The position numbers and the translations under genes were made by a program. 64,000 bases of DNA from Stutzerimonas decontaminans. Lineage in GTDB: Bacteria > Pseudomonadota > Gammaproteobacteria > Pseudomonadales > Pseudomonadaceae. The stretch is taken from the NCBI RefSeq assembly GCF_000661915.1, contig NZ_CP007509.1, positions 4,105,501 through 4,169,500 of the forward strand, read 5' to 3'. The notes under the pieces are model-generated. The model did not search any database, was not told the DNA's origin, and was given only the letters and a program-made list of their open reading frames with translations. Positions 8,850-18,231 of the stretch are shown here, piece by piece; position 1 is the stretch's first letter, and the number at the start of each line of letters is the position of its first letter.

Positions 8850-9835
8850 TGAACAGCCAGGTGAACGTCACGCCGACCACCAAACGCCCGCTGCTGCGCC
8901 TGGAGACCGTACTGATCCTGATCGGCGTGGTTGCGCTGGCGCTGGCACCGTTCTACTTCTACCCGATCTTCCTGATGAAGGTGCTGTGCTTCGCCCTCTT
9001 CTCCTGCGCCTTCAACCTGCTGCTCGGCTACACCGGCATTCTCTCCTTCGGCCACGCGGCGTTCTTCGGCGGTGCCGCCTATTTCACCGCGCATGCAGTG
9101 AAGGAATGGGGGCTGACGCCGGAACTGGGCATTCTCGTCGGCGTTGCCGGCGCGGCGTTTCTAGGGCTGATCATCGGTTTTCTGGCGATCCGCCGACAGG
9201 GCATCTACTCGACGATGATCACCCTGGCGCTGTCGCAGATGTTCTTTTTCTTCTGCCTGCAGGCTTCGTTCACCCACGGTGAGGACGGTATCCAGAACAT
9301 TCCGCGCGGCCATCTGTTCGGCCTGATCGATCTCGAGGAGCCGCTGTACATGTACTTCTTCGTGCTCGCGGTGTTTCTCGCCGGCATGCTGCTGATCTGG
9401 CGCGTCATTCACTCGCCGTACGGCATGATCCTGCGCTCGATCCGCGAGAACGAGAACCGCGCCATTTCCCTCGGCTATTCGGTGTCGCGCTACAAGCTCG
9501 GGGCTTTCGTCATGTCCGCCGCGCTGGCGGGACTCGCCGGCGGGCTGAAAGCGCTGGTATTCCAGTTCGCCACGCTGACCGACGTCAGCTGGCAGATGTC
9601 CGGCGAGGTGGTGCTGATGACCCTGCTCGGCGGCATCGGCACGCTGGTCGGCCCGGTGTTCGGCGCCGCGCTGGTGACCAGCCTGGGCAACTACTTCGCC
9701 ACCTCGGAGCTGCCGGTGACGCTGGTCACCGGGATCATCTTCATGGCCTGCGTACTGGTGTTCCGCCGCGGGATGATCGGCGAACTCTATGCCTCGCGGC
9801 TGGGCAAGAAGCTGGAGCGGCGCGCCGACGACTAG
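8849..9835 (+). CDS. HAAT-family ABC transporter permease, LivM type
   Basis: The 328-residue protein carries about nine membrane helices and LivM signatures: FNLLLGYTGILSFGHAAFFGGAAYF near residue 50 and the cytoplasmic loop IRENENRAISLGYSVSRYK. The start ATG at 8849 lies in a TGATG junction with the livH-type gene; the frame stays open far upstream but only as a shadow of livH. The C terminus is basic (GKKLERRADD). It closes the operon: the next gene converges, with a CCGGGC-TCA-GCCCGG hairpin in between. Confidence 0.87.
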   Translation: MNSQVNVTPTTKRPLLRLETVLILIGVVALALAPFYFYPIFLMKVLCFALFSCAFNLLLGYTGILSFGHAAFFGGAAYFTAHAVKEWGLTPELGILVGVAGAAFLGLIIGFLAIRRQGIYSTMITLALSQMFFFFCLQASFTHGEDGIQNIPRGHLFGLIDLEEPLYMYFFVLAVFLAGMLLIWRVIHSPYGMILRSIRENENRAISLGYSVSRYKLGAFVMSAALAGLAGGLKALVFQFATLTDVSWQMSGEVVLMTLLGGIGTLVGPVFGAALVTSLGNYFATSELPVTLVTGIIFMACVLVFRRGMIGELYASRLGKKLERRADD

Positions 9836-9862
9836 GGCCGCCGGGCTCAGCCCGGAGCCGAC

Positions 9863-10636
9863 TCAGCCGTTCGCTTCGAGCAGGTCATGCAGTTCGACGA
9901 ACTGCTGGCTCAGCTTATGCCGCGGGTCCAGGTACACCAGCGGCATGCAGGCCTGGTGCGACTCGCGCATCTTCACCGAGCTCATCAGGTTGACCGGCAG
10001 CACTGGCAAACCCTCACTCAACAGTTCGTCGATCATCTGCTGCGGCAGCGCGGCCCGCGGCTGGAACTGATTGACCACGATGCCCTCCACTTCGAGTGCC
10101 TCATTGTGGTCGTCCTTCATGTCTTCGATTTCGTCGAGCAGGCTGTACAGCGCCTGACGGGAAAAGCTGTCGCAGTCGAAGGGAATCAGGCAGCGGTCGG
10201 CAGCGATCAGCGCGGAAACGGTATAGAAGTTCAGCGCCGGCGGAGTGTCGAGGTAGATGCGGTCGTAATCCTCGGCAAGGCCGTCGAGCAATTTTCGCAG
10301 TTTGTTGATCTTGTGCTTGGCCTCCAGCTTGGGCTGCAGGTCGGCCAGCTCGGCCGTGGCGCTGATCAGGTGCAGGTTGTCGAAGGCCGTTTCGAGGATC
10401 GGCGGGCGCGCCTTCTTGCCCGCGGTACCGCCGGCGAGGATCTGCTTGAAGAAGTCGGCGATGCCAGTGGGAATATCGTCGCCGGTCAGCCCGGTCAGGT
10501 AATGCGTGGAGTTGGCCTGAGCGTCCAGGTCCACCAGCAGTGTGCGGTAGCCCTGCGATGCGCTGACCGCGGCCAGATTGCAGGCGATGCTCGACTTGCC
10601 GACACCGCCCTTCTGATTGAACACGACCCTGCGCAT
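9863..10636 (-). CDS. Orphan ParA/MinD-type ATPase
   Basis: The 257-residue protein has the deviant Walker A of ParA proteins ([10 protein letters not shown], residues 7-16), the switch I region ([17 protein letters not shown]) and switch II ([16 protein letters not shown]). ParA ATPases position DNA or protein cargo through ATP-dependent dimerisation on the nucleoid. No parB-like partner or centromere-like repeat is visible nearby, so this is an orphan whose cargo cannot be named. It is monocistronic, converging with livM and preceded by thyA on the same strand. Confidence 0.8.
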   Translation of the reverse strand: MRRVVFNQKGGVGKSSIACNLAAVSASQGYRTLLVDLDAQANSTHYLTGLTGDDIPTGIADFFKQILAGGTAGKKARPPILETAFDNLHLISATAELADLQPKLEAKHKINKLRKLLDGLAEDYDRIYLDTPPALNFYTVSALIAADRCLIPFDCDSFSRQALYSLLDEIEDMKDDHNEALEVEGIVVNQFQPRAALPQQMIDELLSEGLPVLPVNLMSSVKMRESHQACMPLVYLDPRHKLSQQFVELHDLLEANG

Positions 10637-10722
10637 GACTCGATCCTCGATAACCCTGAGCGGTCGAGTCTATACGGCAAATATGACAGCCGGGTTATCT
10701 GCGGCAGCAAACCCGACCAAAG

Positions 10723-11517
10723 TCAGACGGCAACGGGTGCCTTGATGTGCGGATGCGCTTCGTAGCCGACCAGTTCGAAGTCCTCGAAGCGGAAGGCAAA
10801 CAGGTCCTTCACCTCGGGATTGAGCTTCATGGTCGGCAGCGGCAGCGGCTTACGAGTCAGCTGCAGGTCGGCCTGCTCCAGGTGATTGGCGTACAGATGA
10901 CAGTCGCCGCCGCTCCAGATGAACTCGCCCGGCTGCAGGTCACAGACCTGCGCCACCATCAGCGTCAGCAGCGCGTAGCTGGCGATATTGAACGGCACGC
11001 CGAGGAAAATATCCGCCGAGCGCTGGTACAGCTGGCAGCTGAGCTTGCCGTCGGCAACGTAGAACTGGAACAGCGCGTGGCACGGCGGCAACGCCATCTG
11101 CTCGACCAGGGCCGGGTTCCAGGCCGAAACGATCAGCCGGCGTGAATCCGGGTTCTTCTTGATCATCGCCAGCAGGTTGGCGATCTGATCGATGGACTCA
11201 CCGTTCGGCGCCGGCCACGAACGCCACTGGTAGCCGTACACCGGCCCCAGCTCACCATTCTCGTCGGCCCACTCATCCCAGATCCGTACGCCGTTCTCTT
11301 TCAGGTACTTGATGTTGGTGTCGCCCTGCAGGAACCAAAGCAGCTCGTGGATGATGGACTTGAGGTGGCACTTCTTGGTGGTGACCAGCGGAAAGCCTTC
11401 GGCCAGGTCGAAGCGCATCTGGTGGCCGAACACGCTGTAGGTGCCGGTACCGGTACGGTCGGTCTTGAAGGTGCCGTGGTCGCGCACGTGGCGCATCAGG
11501 TCGAGATACTGTTTCAT
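10723..11517 (-). CDS. thyA: Thymidylate synthase
   Basis: At 264 residues it has exactly the E. coli ThyA length. It methylates dUMP to dTMP using 5,10-methylenetetrahydrofolate in the cytoplasm. Visible signatures are the N-terminal [17 protein letters not shown], the catalytic Cys in [12 protein letters not shown] (about residue 146), the dUMP-binding [19 protein letters not shown], and the C-terminal IKAPVAV that closes the active site. It sits about 100 bases downstream of lgt on the same strand, the usual lgt-thyA order in Pseudomonas and enterics. Confidence 0.97.
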   Translation of the reverse strand: MKQYLDLMRHVRDHGTFKTDRTGTGTYSVFGHQMRFDLAEGFPLVTTKKCHLKSIIHELLWFLQGDTNIKYLKENGVRIWDEWADENGELGPVYGYQWRSWPAPNGESIDQIANLLAMIKKNPDSRRLIVSAWNPALVEQMALPPCHALFQFYVADGKLSCQLYQRSADIFLGVPFNIASYALLTLMVAQVCDLQPGEFIWSGGDCHLYANHLEQADLQLTRKPLPLPTMKLNPEVKDLFAFRFEDFELVGYEAHPHIKAPVAV

Positions 11518-11587
11518 CGATTGACTCGAGGCAGGCGCCGGAGCGCGGTGAAAAGGCTGCGCGAATAGTAAAAGCCTGGGGCCCGCT

Positions 11588-11606
11588 TGTCGCCTTTGCG
11601 GCGACA
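11588..11606. terminator. Hairpin between lgt and thyA
   Basis: TGTCGCC (11588-11594) and GGCGACA (11600-11606) form a seven-base stem around TTTGC just after the lgt stop codon. There is no T run on the lgt strand, so it may only attenuate or stabilise the transcript between the genes. Confidence 0.3.
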
Positions 11607-11620
11607 GGCAGGCCTTCGAA

Positions 11621-12421
11621 TCAGGCCGGCGCCCGACCAGCGTCGCGCCGGTAACCCCAGGCGATCATCCCGGCACCGAGCAGCACCATCGGCACGCAGA
11701 GCACCTGCCCCATGGTCAGCCAGCCGAACGCCAGATAACCCAGCTGCGCATCCGGCACGCGGACGAACTCGACGATGAAGCGGAAGATGCCGTAGCACAC
11801 CGCGAATAGCCCGGAGACCGCCATGGTCGGCCGCGGCTTGCGCGAATAGAACCAGAGGATCACGAACAGCGCGATGCCCTCCAGGGCGAACTGATAGAGC
11901 TGCGACGGGTGCCGGGCCAGCTGTTGCGGATCGGTCGGGAAGACCATCGCCCAGGGCACATCGGTGGCCTTGCCCCACAGCTCGGCATTGATGAAGTTGC
12001 CGATGCGCCCGGCGCCCAGGCCGATCGGCACGAACGGCGCGATGAAGTCCATCAGCTCGAAGAAGCTCTTGCCGTTGCGCCGCGCGAATATCCAGCTGCA
12101 CAGCAGCACCCCGATCAAGCCGCCATGGAACGACATGCCGCCCTTCCACACCTGCAGGATCAGGCTCGGCTGATTGATGTAGGCAGCCAGGTCGTAGAAC
12201 AGCACGTAACCCAGACGACCGCCGACGATCACCCCCATGGCGACCCAGAACACCAGGTCGGACAGTTTGTCCTTCGGCCACTCCGGCGCGAAGCGTTGCA
12301 CGCGCAGCGAGGCCAGCCACCAGGCGCCGCCAATGCCGATCAGGTACATCAGGCCGTACCAGTGAATCTGCAAAGGGCCGATGGCGATGGCCACCGGATC
12401 GATCTGCGGATAGGGCAGCAT
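11621..12421 (-). CDS. lgt: Prolipoprotein diacylglyceryl transferase
   Basis: The 266-residue inner-membrane enzyme transfers diacylglycerol from phosphatidylglycerol to the lipobox Cys of prolipoproteins, the first step of lipoprotein maturation. About seven hydrophobic helices are visible, along with the Lgt signature [22 protein letters not shown] (positions near 140-160), the HGGLIG motif containing the essential His near residue 103, and an early YGLMYLIG. It lies 10 bases downstream of the TauE-like gene and upstream of thyA. Confidence 0.96.
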   Translation of the reverse strand: MLPYPQIDPVAIAIGPLQIHWYGLMYLIGIGGAWWLASLRVQRFAPEWPKDKLSDLVFWVAMGVIVGGRLGYVLFYDLAAYINQPSLILQVWKGGMSFHGGLIGVLLCSWIFARRNGKSFFELMDFIAPFVPIGLGAGRIGNFINAELWGKATDVPWAMVFPTDPQQLARHPSQLYQFALEGIALFVILWFYSRKPRPTMAVSGLFAVCYGIFRFIVEFVRVPDAQLGYLAFGWLTMGQVLCVPMVLLGAGMIAWGYRRDAGRAPA

Positions 12422-12431
12422 CCGTTACTCC

Positions 12432-13214
12432 TCAAACCAGAAAATTGATGCCGACGCTCAGCAGCAGCAGAGCGAACAGCCGTTTCAGAACCTTTGCCGA
12501 CAGCCGATGGGCCAGCTTCGCACCCAGCCTGGCGGAGAACATGCTGGTGGCGGCGATGCCGAGCATGGCTGGCAGATAAACGAAGCCCAGACTCCAATCC
12601 GGCAGCTGCGGCTCATGCCAGCCGACGACCATGAAACTCAGCGCTCCGGCGATGGCGATCGGCAGGCCGCACGCCGCGGATGTCGCCACCGCCTGCTGCA
12701 TCGGCACGCTGCGCCAGGTCAGATAGGGCACCGACAGCGAGCCGCCGCCGATGCCGAAGATTGCCGATGCCCAGCCAATGACCACCCCAACCAACGACAG
12801 CTCTGGTCGACCCGGCGCCTGGCCGGTGGCCTTGGGCCGCAGATCAAACCCCATCTGCACCGCCATCGCCAGGGCGAACACACCGATGATTTTCTGCAAC
12901 ATCGGACCCTGGATCGCCGCGGCGGTCAGACTGCCCAGAGCCGCACCAAGCAGAATACCGAAAGTCATCCACAGCACCATTGGCCAGCGCACCGCGCCCT
13001 TGCGATGGTGCGTGAGAATCGAATTGATCGAGGTGAAAACGATTGTGGCCAGCGACGTCCCGACGGCGAGGTGAGTGAGAATATCCCCGGAAAACCCCTG
13101 GGCGCTGAAACTGAAGACCAGCACTGGCACGATGATCAGTCCGCCGCCCACACCAAACAGCCCGGCCAGCACTCCAGCGAAGCCACCCAGCAGCAGATAC
13201 AGCAGAAACTCCAT
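12432..13214 (-). CDS. TauE/SafE family sulfite/organosulfur exporter-like protein
   Basis: The 260-residue protein starts at the ATG at 13214, just ahead of the first hydrophobic helix (MEFLLYLLLGGFAGVLAGLFGVGGG). It has about eight membrane segments in two internally related halves, each with the GxFGxGGG-type motif (GLFGVGGGLIIVPVL and AIFGIGGGSLSVPYL). The family exports sulfite, sulfoacetate or related anions; the substrate here is unknown. The frame stays open upstream to 13490, but that stretch is polar and Arg-rich and looks non-coding. It is the first gene of a unit running into lgt and thyA. Confidence 0.82.
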   Translation of the reverse strand: MEFLLYLLLGGFAGVLAGLFGVGGGLIIVPVLVFSFSAQGFSGDILTHLAVGTSLATIVFTSINSILTHHRKGAVRWPMVLWMTFGILLGAALGSLTAAAIQGPMLQKIIGVFALAMAVQMGFDLRPKATGQAPGRPELSLVGVVIGWASAIFGIGGGSLSVPYLTWRSVPMQQAVATSAACGLPIAIAGALSFMVVGWHEPQLPDWSLGFVYLPAMLGIAATSMFSARLGAKLAHRLSAKVLKRLFALLLLSVGINFLV

Positions 13215-13372
13215 GTGCCCCGTCCCGGCGAAACAAAGCGACATGTTAGCGGAAAACCCGCGCAGGACGCTCGCCTGGTTGCCCACACCGGCAGACGCAG
13301 CGCGGACCGGCAGTGGCTCCCGTGCACGCTGCGTCTGTACTCTAGCGAACCGGCAGAGAGAGTAGATTTCCC

Positions 13373-14128
13373 ATGTGCCTGATCGTCTTCGCCTGGCGCC
13401 CCGACCATATCCAGCCACTGGTGGTAGCGGCCAACCGTGACGAATTCCACGCCCGGCCCAGCCTGCCCTTGGGGCAATGGAAGGACGCACCCTGGATCAT
13501 CGCCGGACGCGATCTGCAGGCCGGCGGCACCTGGATGGGCATCACCACCCGCGGGCGCTTCGCCGCGCTGACCAACATCCGTGCACCGGGCCAGCCGATC
13601 GGTCTGCGTTCGCGCGGCGAACTACCCGAGCAATACCTGCGCGGCGAGTTGTCGCCGGCCGAGTACCTCGCTGAACTGGCCGCCCGCTGCAGCGATTACG
13701 CTGGCTTCAACCTGCTGGTCGGGGATGCCCAGAGCCTCTGGCACCTGAATTCCCACAGCGGCGAAGCGACGCCGCTGAGGGCCGGGGTCTACGGCCTGTC
13801 GAATGCCGGCCTGGACACGCCCTGGCCGAAGCTAAGGAAGGCCCGAGCCGCGCTGGCGGACGAACTCGACCAGCCGGATATCGAGCGCCTGCTGGCCCTG
13901 CTCGCCGATCCGCGACCGGCCGCCGAGCATGAGCTGCCACAGACAGGCGTATCGCTGGAGTGGGAACGGCGGCTGTCCAGCATCTTCATCGCCAGCCCCG
14001 AATACGGCACGCGCGCCAGCACAGCGCTGATCCGCCATGCCGACCACACGCTGGAGATTCTGGAACGCAGTTTTGGCCCGCACGGCCCGCTGAGCGAGGT
14101 GCGCTACCGCCATCCGCCGCGCAACTGA
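13373..14128 (+). CDS. NRDE (TANGO2-like) family protein
   Basis: The 251-residue protein begins MCLIVFAW and contains the namesake ANRDEF motif at about residues 22-27, then WIIAGRDLQAGGTWMG and GRFAALTNIRAP, all conserved in the NRDE/TANGO2 family. Its fold resembles N-terminal nucleophile hydrolases, with Cys2 as a possible nucleophile. The bacterial function is not established; the eukaryotic relatives have been linked to haem and lipid handling. It is divergent from the TauE-like gene across 158 bases and converges with ptsP, leaving only six bases between stops. Confidence 0.8.
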   Translation: MCLIVFAWRPDHIQPLVVAANRDEFHARPSLPLGQWKDAPWIIAGRDLQAGGTWMGITTRGRFAALTNIRAPGQPIGLRSRGELPEQYLRGELSPAEYLAELAARCSDYAGFNLLVGDAQSLWHLNSHSGEATPLRAGVYGLSNAGLDTPWPKLRKARAALADELDQPDIERLLALLADPRPAAEHELPQTGVSLEWERRLSSIFIASPEYGTRASTALIRHADHTLEILERSFGPHGPLSEVRYRHPPRN

Positions 14129-14134
14129 TCGGAC

Positions 14135-16408
14135 TCAGACGGCGGCAGACGGGTTGATCAGCTTGTCCAGGCCCAGGTTGCGCAGGGTCAGCTGAACCGT
14201 ACTCTGGATCACGTGCGGGCTATCGAGAAGCATGACCCGCGCGAGCAACTGCTGGGCGGTGTCCATGCTGATCTGGCGCAGCAGCCATTTCACCTTGGGC
14301 AGGTTGGTGGCATTCATCGACAGGCTGTCGAAGCCCATCGCCAGCAGCAGTACGGCGGCCGCCGGATCGCCAGCCATCTCGCCGCAAATGCTCACCGGCT
14401 TGCCTTCGCTGTGCGCTTCCTTGACCACCCGCTGCAGCGCTTCGAGCACGGCGGGGTGCAGATAATCGTAGAGATCGGCGACCCGCGGGTTGTTGCGATC
14501 GACCGCCAGCAGATACTGCGTCAGGTCGTTGGACCCGACCGAGATGAAGTCCACCTGGCGTGCCAGTTCACGGGTGAGATACACCGCCGCCGGCACTTCG
14601 ATCATCACGCCAACGGGCGGCATATGCACGTCCAGCCCTTCGTCGCGCACCTCGCACCAGGCGCGATGGATCAGGTGCAAAGCCTCTTCCAGCTCGCCGA
14701 TGCCGGAAATCATCGGCAGCAGGATACGCAGGTTGTTCAGCCCGGCGCTGGCCTTGAGCATGGCGCGGGTCTGCAACAGGAAGATTTCGGGGTGGTCGAG
14801 GGTGACGCGGATACCGCGCCAGCCGAGAAACGGATTCTCTTCCTTGATCGGGAAGTACGGCAGGCACTTGTCTCCACCGATATCGAGGCTGCGCATGGTC
14901 ACAGGCAGCGGATGGAAGGCTTCCAGCTGCTCGCGGTAGATCGCCATCTGCTCCTTTTCGCTGGGGAAGCGCTCCTTGATCATGAAGGGCACTTCGGTGC
15001 GATACAGCCCCACGCCCTCCGCGCCACGCTCCTGGGCGCGCACCACATCGGCCAGCAGTCCGGTGTTCACCCACAGAGGAATCCGATGGCCATCGGTGGT
15101 CTCGCAGGGCAGTTCACGCAGAACATCGAGCCCCTCGGAGAGCTGACGCTCCTGCTCGGCCAGCACCTCGTACTGTTCGCGCAGCACCTTGCCTGGATTG
15201 GTGATGATCTCGCCGCGGTAACCATCGACGATCAGTTCGATGCCGTCGACCTTGGAATACGGCAGGTCGACCGCGCCCATCACCGTCGGAATGCCCATCG
15301 CGCGGGCGAGAATGGCGACGTGGGAGTTGCTCGAACCGAGTACCGAGACCATCCCCACCAGCTTGCCTTCGGGCACCTCGCCGAGCATCGCCGGGGACAA
15401 CTCCTCGCTGACCAGAATGGTTTTGTCCGGGTAGGTCAGGGTCTGCTGGCGCGCCTCCTGCAGATAGGAAAGCAGGCGCCGGCCAATATCCTTGACGTCC
15501 GATGCCCGCTCGCGGAGGTAGGCGTCGTCCATCATCTCGAAACGCCGCACGTGCTCACTGACCACCTGACGCAGCGCGCCCTGCGCCCACTGCCCGGTGC
15601 GGATCACCTTGATCACTTCACCGCCGAGGGCCGAGTCGTCGAGCATCATCAGATACACGTCGAATAGCGCGCGCTCTTCCTTGCGCATCTGTGTCGCGAG
15701 CTTTTCCGACAGGTTGCGCATGTCGGCGCGCACCGCCTCCAGCGCGGCTTCGAACAACGTCAGTTCGGCGTCGATGTTGTCGATGTTCTTGTCCGGCACC
15801 ACATCCAGATCGGCCGGCGGCAGCACCACCACGGCAGTTCCCACACCGGCGCCTGGCGCGCCCGGGATGCCGATGAAGCGGGTTTCCTGAATGCCCTTGC
15901 CCTGCCGGCCGAGGCCACGGATCGAGCCGGTAGCCTCGGCATGAGCGATAACGCCGGCGAGCTGCGCGCTCATGGTGACCAGGAAGGCTTCTTCGCCCTC
16001 GTCGAACTGACGGCGTTCCTTCTGTTGGATGACCAGTACGCCCATCACCCGCCGGTGGTGGATGATCGGCGCACCAAGGAAAGACGCATAGCGTTCCTCG
16101 CCGGTTTCGGCGAAGTAGCGGTAGCGCGGGTGTTCGGAGGCGTGTTCGAGGTTGAGCGGCTCTTCGCGGGTGCCCACCAGGCCGACCAGGCCTTCGTTGG
16201 GCGCCATGCTGACCTTGCCGATGGCGCGCTTGTTGAGACCCTCGGTGGCCATCAGGACGAAGCGTTCGGTTTCCGGATCGAGCAGATAGACCGAGCAGAC
16301 CTGGCTACCCATGGCCTCCCTGACCCTCAGCACGATGATGCCCAACGCCGCCTTGAGGTCCTTGGCGGCATTCACTTCCTGGACAATCTTGCGCAGCGTG
16401 CCGAGCAT
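14135..16408 (-). CDS. ptsP: Phosphoenolpyruvate-protein phosphotransferase PtsP (enzyme I-Ntr)
   Basis: The 757-residue protein combines an N-terminal GAF domain (about residues 15-155) with a complete enzyme I. It autophosphorylates from PEP and passes phosphate to NPr (PtsO) and EIIA-Ntr (PtsN), regulating nitrogen, potassium and virulence functions rather than sugar uptake. Visible motifs are the phospho-His segment (GSSNSHVAILARAMGIPT, near 355), the PEP-binding signature (GVGLYRTEVPFM) and the C-terminal barrel motifs DIGGDKCLPYF and SVGSNDLTQYLLAVDR with CGEMAGDP. It lies 24 bases after rppH on the same strand, the usual rppH-ptsP arrangement. Confidence 0.95.
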   Translation of the reverse strand: MLGTLRKIVQEVNAAKDLKAALGIIVLRVREAMGSQVCSVYLLDPETERFVLMATEGLNKRAIGKVSMAPNEGLVGLVGTREEPLNLEHASEHPRYRYFAETGEERYASFLGAPIIHHRRVMGVLVIQQKERRQFDEGEEAFLVTMSAQLAGVIAHAEATGSIRGLGRQGKGIQETRFIGIPGAPGAGVGTAVVVLPPADLDVVPDKNIDNIDAELTLFEAALEAVRADMRNLSEKLATQMRKEERALFDVYLMMLDDSALGGEVIKVIRTGQWAQGALRQVVSEHVRRFEMMDDAYLRERASDVKDIGRRLLSYLQEARQQTLTYPDKTILVSEELSPAMLGEVPEGKLVGMVSVLGSSNSHVAILARAMGIPTVMGAVDLPYSKVDGIELIVDGYRGEIITNPGKVLREQYEVLAEQERQLSEGLDVLRELPCETTDGHRIPLWVNTGLLADVVRAQERGAEGVGLYRTEVPFMIKERFPSEKEQMAIYREQLEAFHPLPVTMRSLDIGGDKCLPYFPIKEENPFLGWRGIRVTLDHPEIFLLQTRAMLKASAGLNNLRILLPMISGIGELEEALHLIHRAWCEVRDEGLDVHMPPVGVMIEVPAAVYLTRELARQVDFISVGSNDLTQYLLAVDRNNPRVADLYDYLHPAVLEALQRVVKEAHSEGKPVSICGEMAGDPAAAVLLLAMGFDSLSMNATNLPKVKWLLRQISMDTAQQLLARVMLLDSPHVIQSTVQLTLRNLGLDKLINPSAAV

Positions 16409-16432
16409 GCTCAGAGGCTTTCTCCCCGAATC

Positions 16433-16912
16433 TCAGTCCCGCACCGGTAGACGCGGTGCGAGTTCTTTAAGTGCGCGACGATAGACTTCGCGCTTGAAGG
16501 TGACCACCTGTCCCAGCGGATACCAATAACTGACCCAGCGCCAACCGTCGAACTCCGGTTTGCCGGTCAGGTCCATCCGCACACGCTCTTCGGCACTGGT
16601 CAGGCGCAGCAGAAACCATTTCTGTTTCTGGCCAATGCACAGCGGTTGGCTGTGGGTACGCACCAGTCGCTGCGGCAGACGATAGCGCAACCAGCCACGG
16701 GTGCAGGCGAGGATCTTCACATCCTGCTCTTCCAGGCCAACTTCTTCGTTGAGTTCGCGGAACAGGGCTTCTTCTGGCGTTTCACGGGCATTGATCCCGC
16801 CTTGCGGGAACTGCCAGGCATCCTGATTGATCCGCCTGGCCCACAGCACCTGACCGACATCGTTGGTCAGGATGATGCCGACATTCGGGCGAAAACCATC
16901 GGAATCGATCAC
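16433..16912 (-). CDS. rppH: RNA pyrophosphohydrolase (Nudix)
   Basis: The 159-residue Nudix hydrolase removes pyrophosphate from the 5' end of mRNAs and so triggers RNase E decay. I choose the GTG at 16912, giving [15 protein letters not shown] as in Pseudomonas RppH, with a GAGG about 11 bases upstream; an ATG at 16945 would add 11 residues. The Nudix box is intact ([23 protein letters not shown], residues about 37-59). Divergent from the HAD gene across about 180 bases, it is co-directional with ptsP. Confidence 0.93.
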   Translation of the reverse strand: MIDSDGFRPNVGIILTNDVGQVLWARRINQDAWQFPQGGINARETPEEALFRELNEEVGLEEQDVKILACTRGWLRYRLPQRLVRTHSQPLCIGQKQKWFLLRLTSAEERVRMDLTGKPEFDGWRWVSYWYPLGQVVTFKREVYRRALKELAPRLPVRD

Positions 16913-17095
16913 GGCATACAACCTCGCAGACGCATGTCGCGGCATTGTTCCACAAAACCGCGATAAGCCGAAAGCGCGGCAAACCGCCGTTGGGCTCGTG
17001 CCGGCCTGTGCGGCAAAAGGCCGATGGAGGCTGCACCAGGGCTGGTCTAGCCGTTATGCTTGACGCAGCCCTAACCATCCCCGAGGAAATCATCT

Positions 17096-17749
17096 GTGCG
17101 CCTGGCTCTATTCGATCTCGACAATACCCTGCTGGCCGGAGACAGCGACCACGCCTGGGGCGAATACCTCTGCCAGCGCGGCATCGTCGACGCGAGTCAC
17201 TACAAGGCACGCAACGATGCCTTCTATCAGGATTACCTGGCCGGCAACCTCGACGTGCATGCCTACCAGAACTTCTGCCAGGAACTGCTCGGTCGCAGCG
17301 AAATGTCGCAGCTGCAGGAATGGCACGAGGAATTCATGCGCGACTTCATCGAGCCCATCGTGCTGAGTAAAGGCGAGGCGCTACTGCGCCAGCATCTGGA
17401 AGCCGGCGACAAGGTGGTGATCATCACCGCCACCAACCGCTTCATCACCGGGCCGATCGCCGCACGTCTGGGCGTCGATACCCTGCTGGCAACCGAATGC
17501 GAGATGCGCGATGGCCGCTACACCGGCCGCCTGACCGACATCCCCTGCTTCCAGGAAGGCAAGGTGCAGCGGATCGAGCGCTGGCTGGCAGAAACCGAGC
17601 AGAGCCTCGAAGGCGCCTATTTCTACAGCGACTCGCGCAACGACCTGCCGCTACTACAGCGCGTGCCCCACCCGGTGGCCGTGGATCCGGACCCTGTGCT
17701 GCGTGACATCGCCACCGAACGTGGCTGGCAGATCATCTCGCTGCGCTGA
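17096..17749 (+). CDS. HAD-IB family phosphatase (SerB/PSP-like)
   Basis: The 217-residue enzyme starts with GTG at 17096 behind a GAGGAA site. HAD motif I is [13 protein letters not shown] (Asp7 nucleophile, Asp9 acid/base), motif II is VIITATNRF, and motifs III and IV appear as the lysine region ([10 protein letters not shown]) and [13 protein letters not shown]. The helical cap and length match subclass IB enzymes that hydrolyse phosphoserine-like or histidinol-phosphate-like substrates. The natural substrate is unknown. In P. aeruginosa the same gene sits next to rppH. Confidence 0.83.
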   Translation: MRLALFDLDNTLLAGDSDHAWGEYLCQRGIVDASHYKARNDAFYQDYLAGNLDVHAYQNFCQELLGRSEMSQLQEWHEEFMRDFIEPIVLSKGEALLRQHLEAGDKVVIITATNRFITGPIAARLGVDTLLATECEMRDGRYTGRLTDIPCFQEGKVQRIERWLAETEQSLEGAYFYSDSRNDLPLLQRVPHPVAVDPDPVLRDIATERGWQIISLR

Positions 17750-17782
17750 GTCAGCGCAGCAGCCATGCCCGAGCCGGTCGAA

Positions 17783-18211
17783 TCAGACCGGCTTGGCGCC
17801 CATCAGCGCGGTGATCGCGATCAGCACGACCAGCACCAGCACGCCGTAGATGCCGGCATTACGTGCCGCGGTGGGGCTACCCGGCGCCTGCCAGGCGCTG
17901 AGACGACCGGCCAGCAGCAGCACCAGTGGTATCAGCGCGAGAAACAGCACGGAACTGGCCAGCAGCCAGAACTGGCCCAGCGGCCAGCCGGCCAGATGCG
18001 TCAGCCACCAACCGGTCACCGGCAGCGACAGACCGATCACGGCTAGCAGTGGCAGCGAGAGCCGACGGGTACGCTGCAGTTTGCGTTGCAGCACGGCCTG
18101 GTCACCGCCGCGCCCGGCTTTCCACAGCATGATCAGGTGCACGATCACACCCAGCAGCAACAGCACCGCGGTGGCGCCATGCACGATTCGTAGGGTCAAA
18201 TAGTGTTCCAT
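17783..18211 (-). CDS. Small integral membrane protein, DUF2269-like
   Basis: The 142-residue protein has four predicted membrane helices (about residues 10-28, 52-70, 78-102 and 118-138). A His near the start (LRIVHGATAVLLLLGVIVHLIM) and a GWWLTH segment after helix 2 are reminiscent of DUF2269 membrane proteins. No enzymatic motif is visible. It is 20 bases downstream of ilvA on the same strand and converges with the HAD gene. I do not know its function. Confidence 0.65.
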   Translation of the reverse strand: MEHYLTLRIVHGATAVLLLLGVIVHLIMLWKAGRGGDQAVLQRKLQRTRRLSLPLLAVIGLSLPVTGWWLTHLAGWPLGQFWLLASSVLFLALIPLVLLLAGRLSAWQAPGSPTAARNAGIYGVLVLVVLIAITALMGAKPV

Positions 18212-18231
18212 TCGCGATCCTTTATGTCTGT

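Noticed and set aside
14213..15667. 484-codon plus-strand open frame opposite ptsP
   Set aside because: It lies entirely antisense to a well-conserved ptsP and resembles no family.
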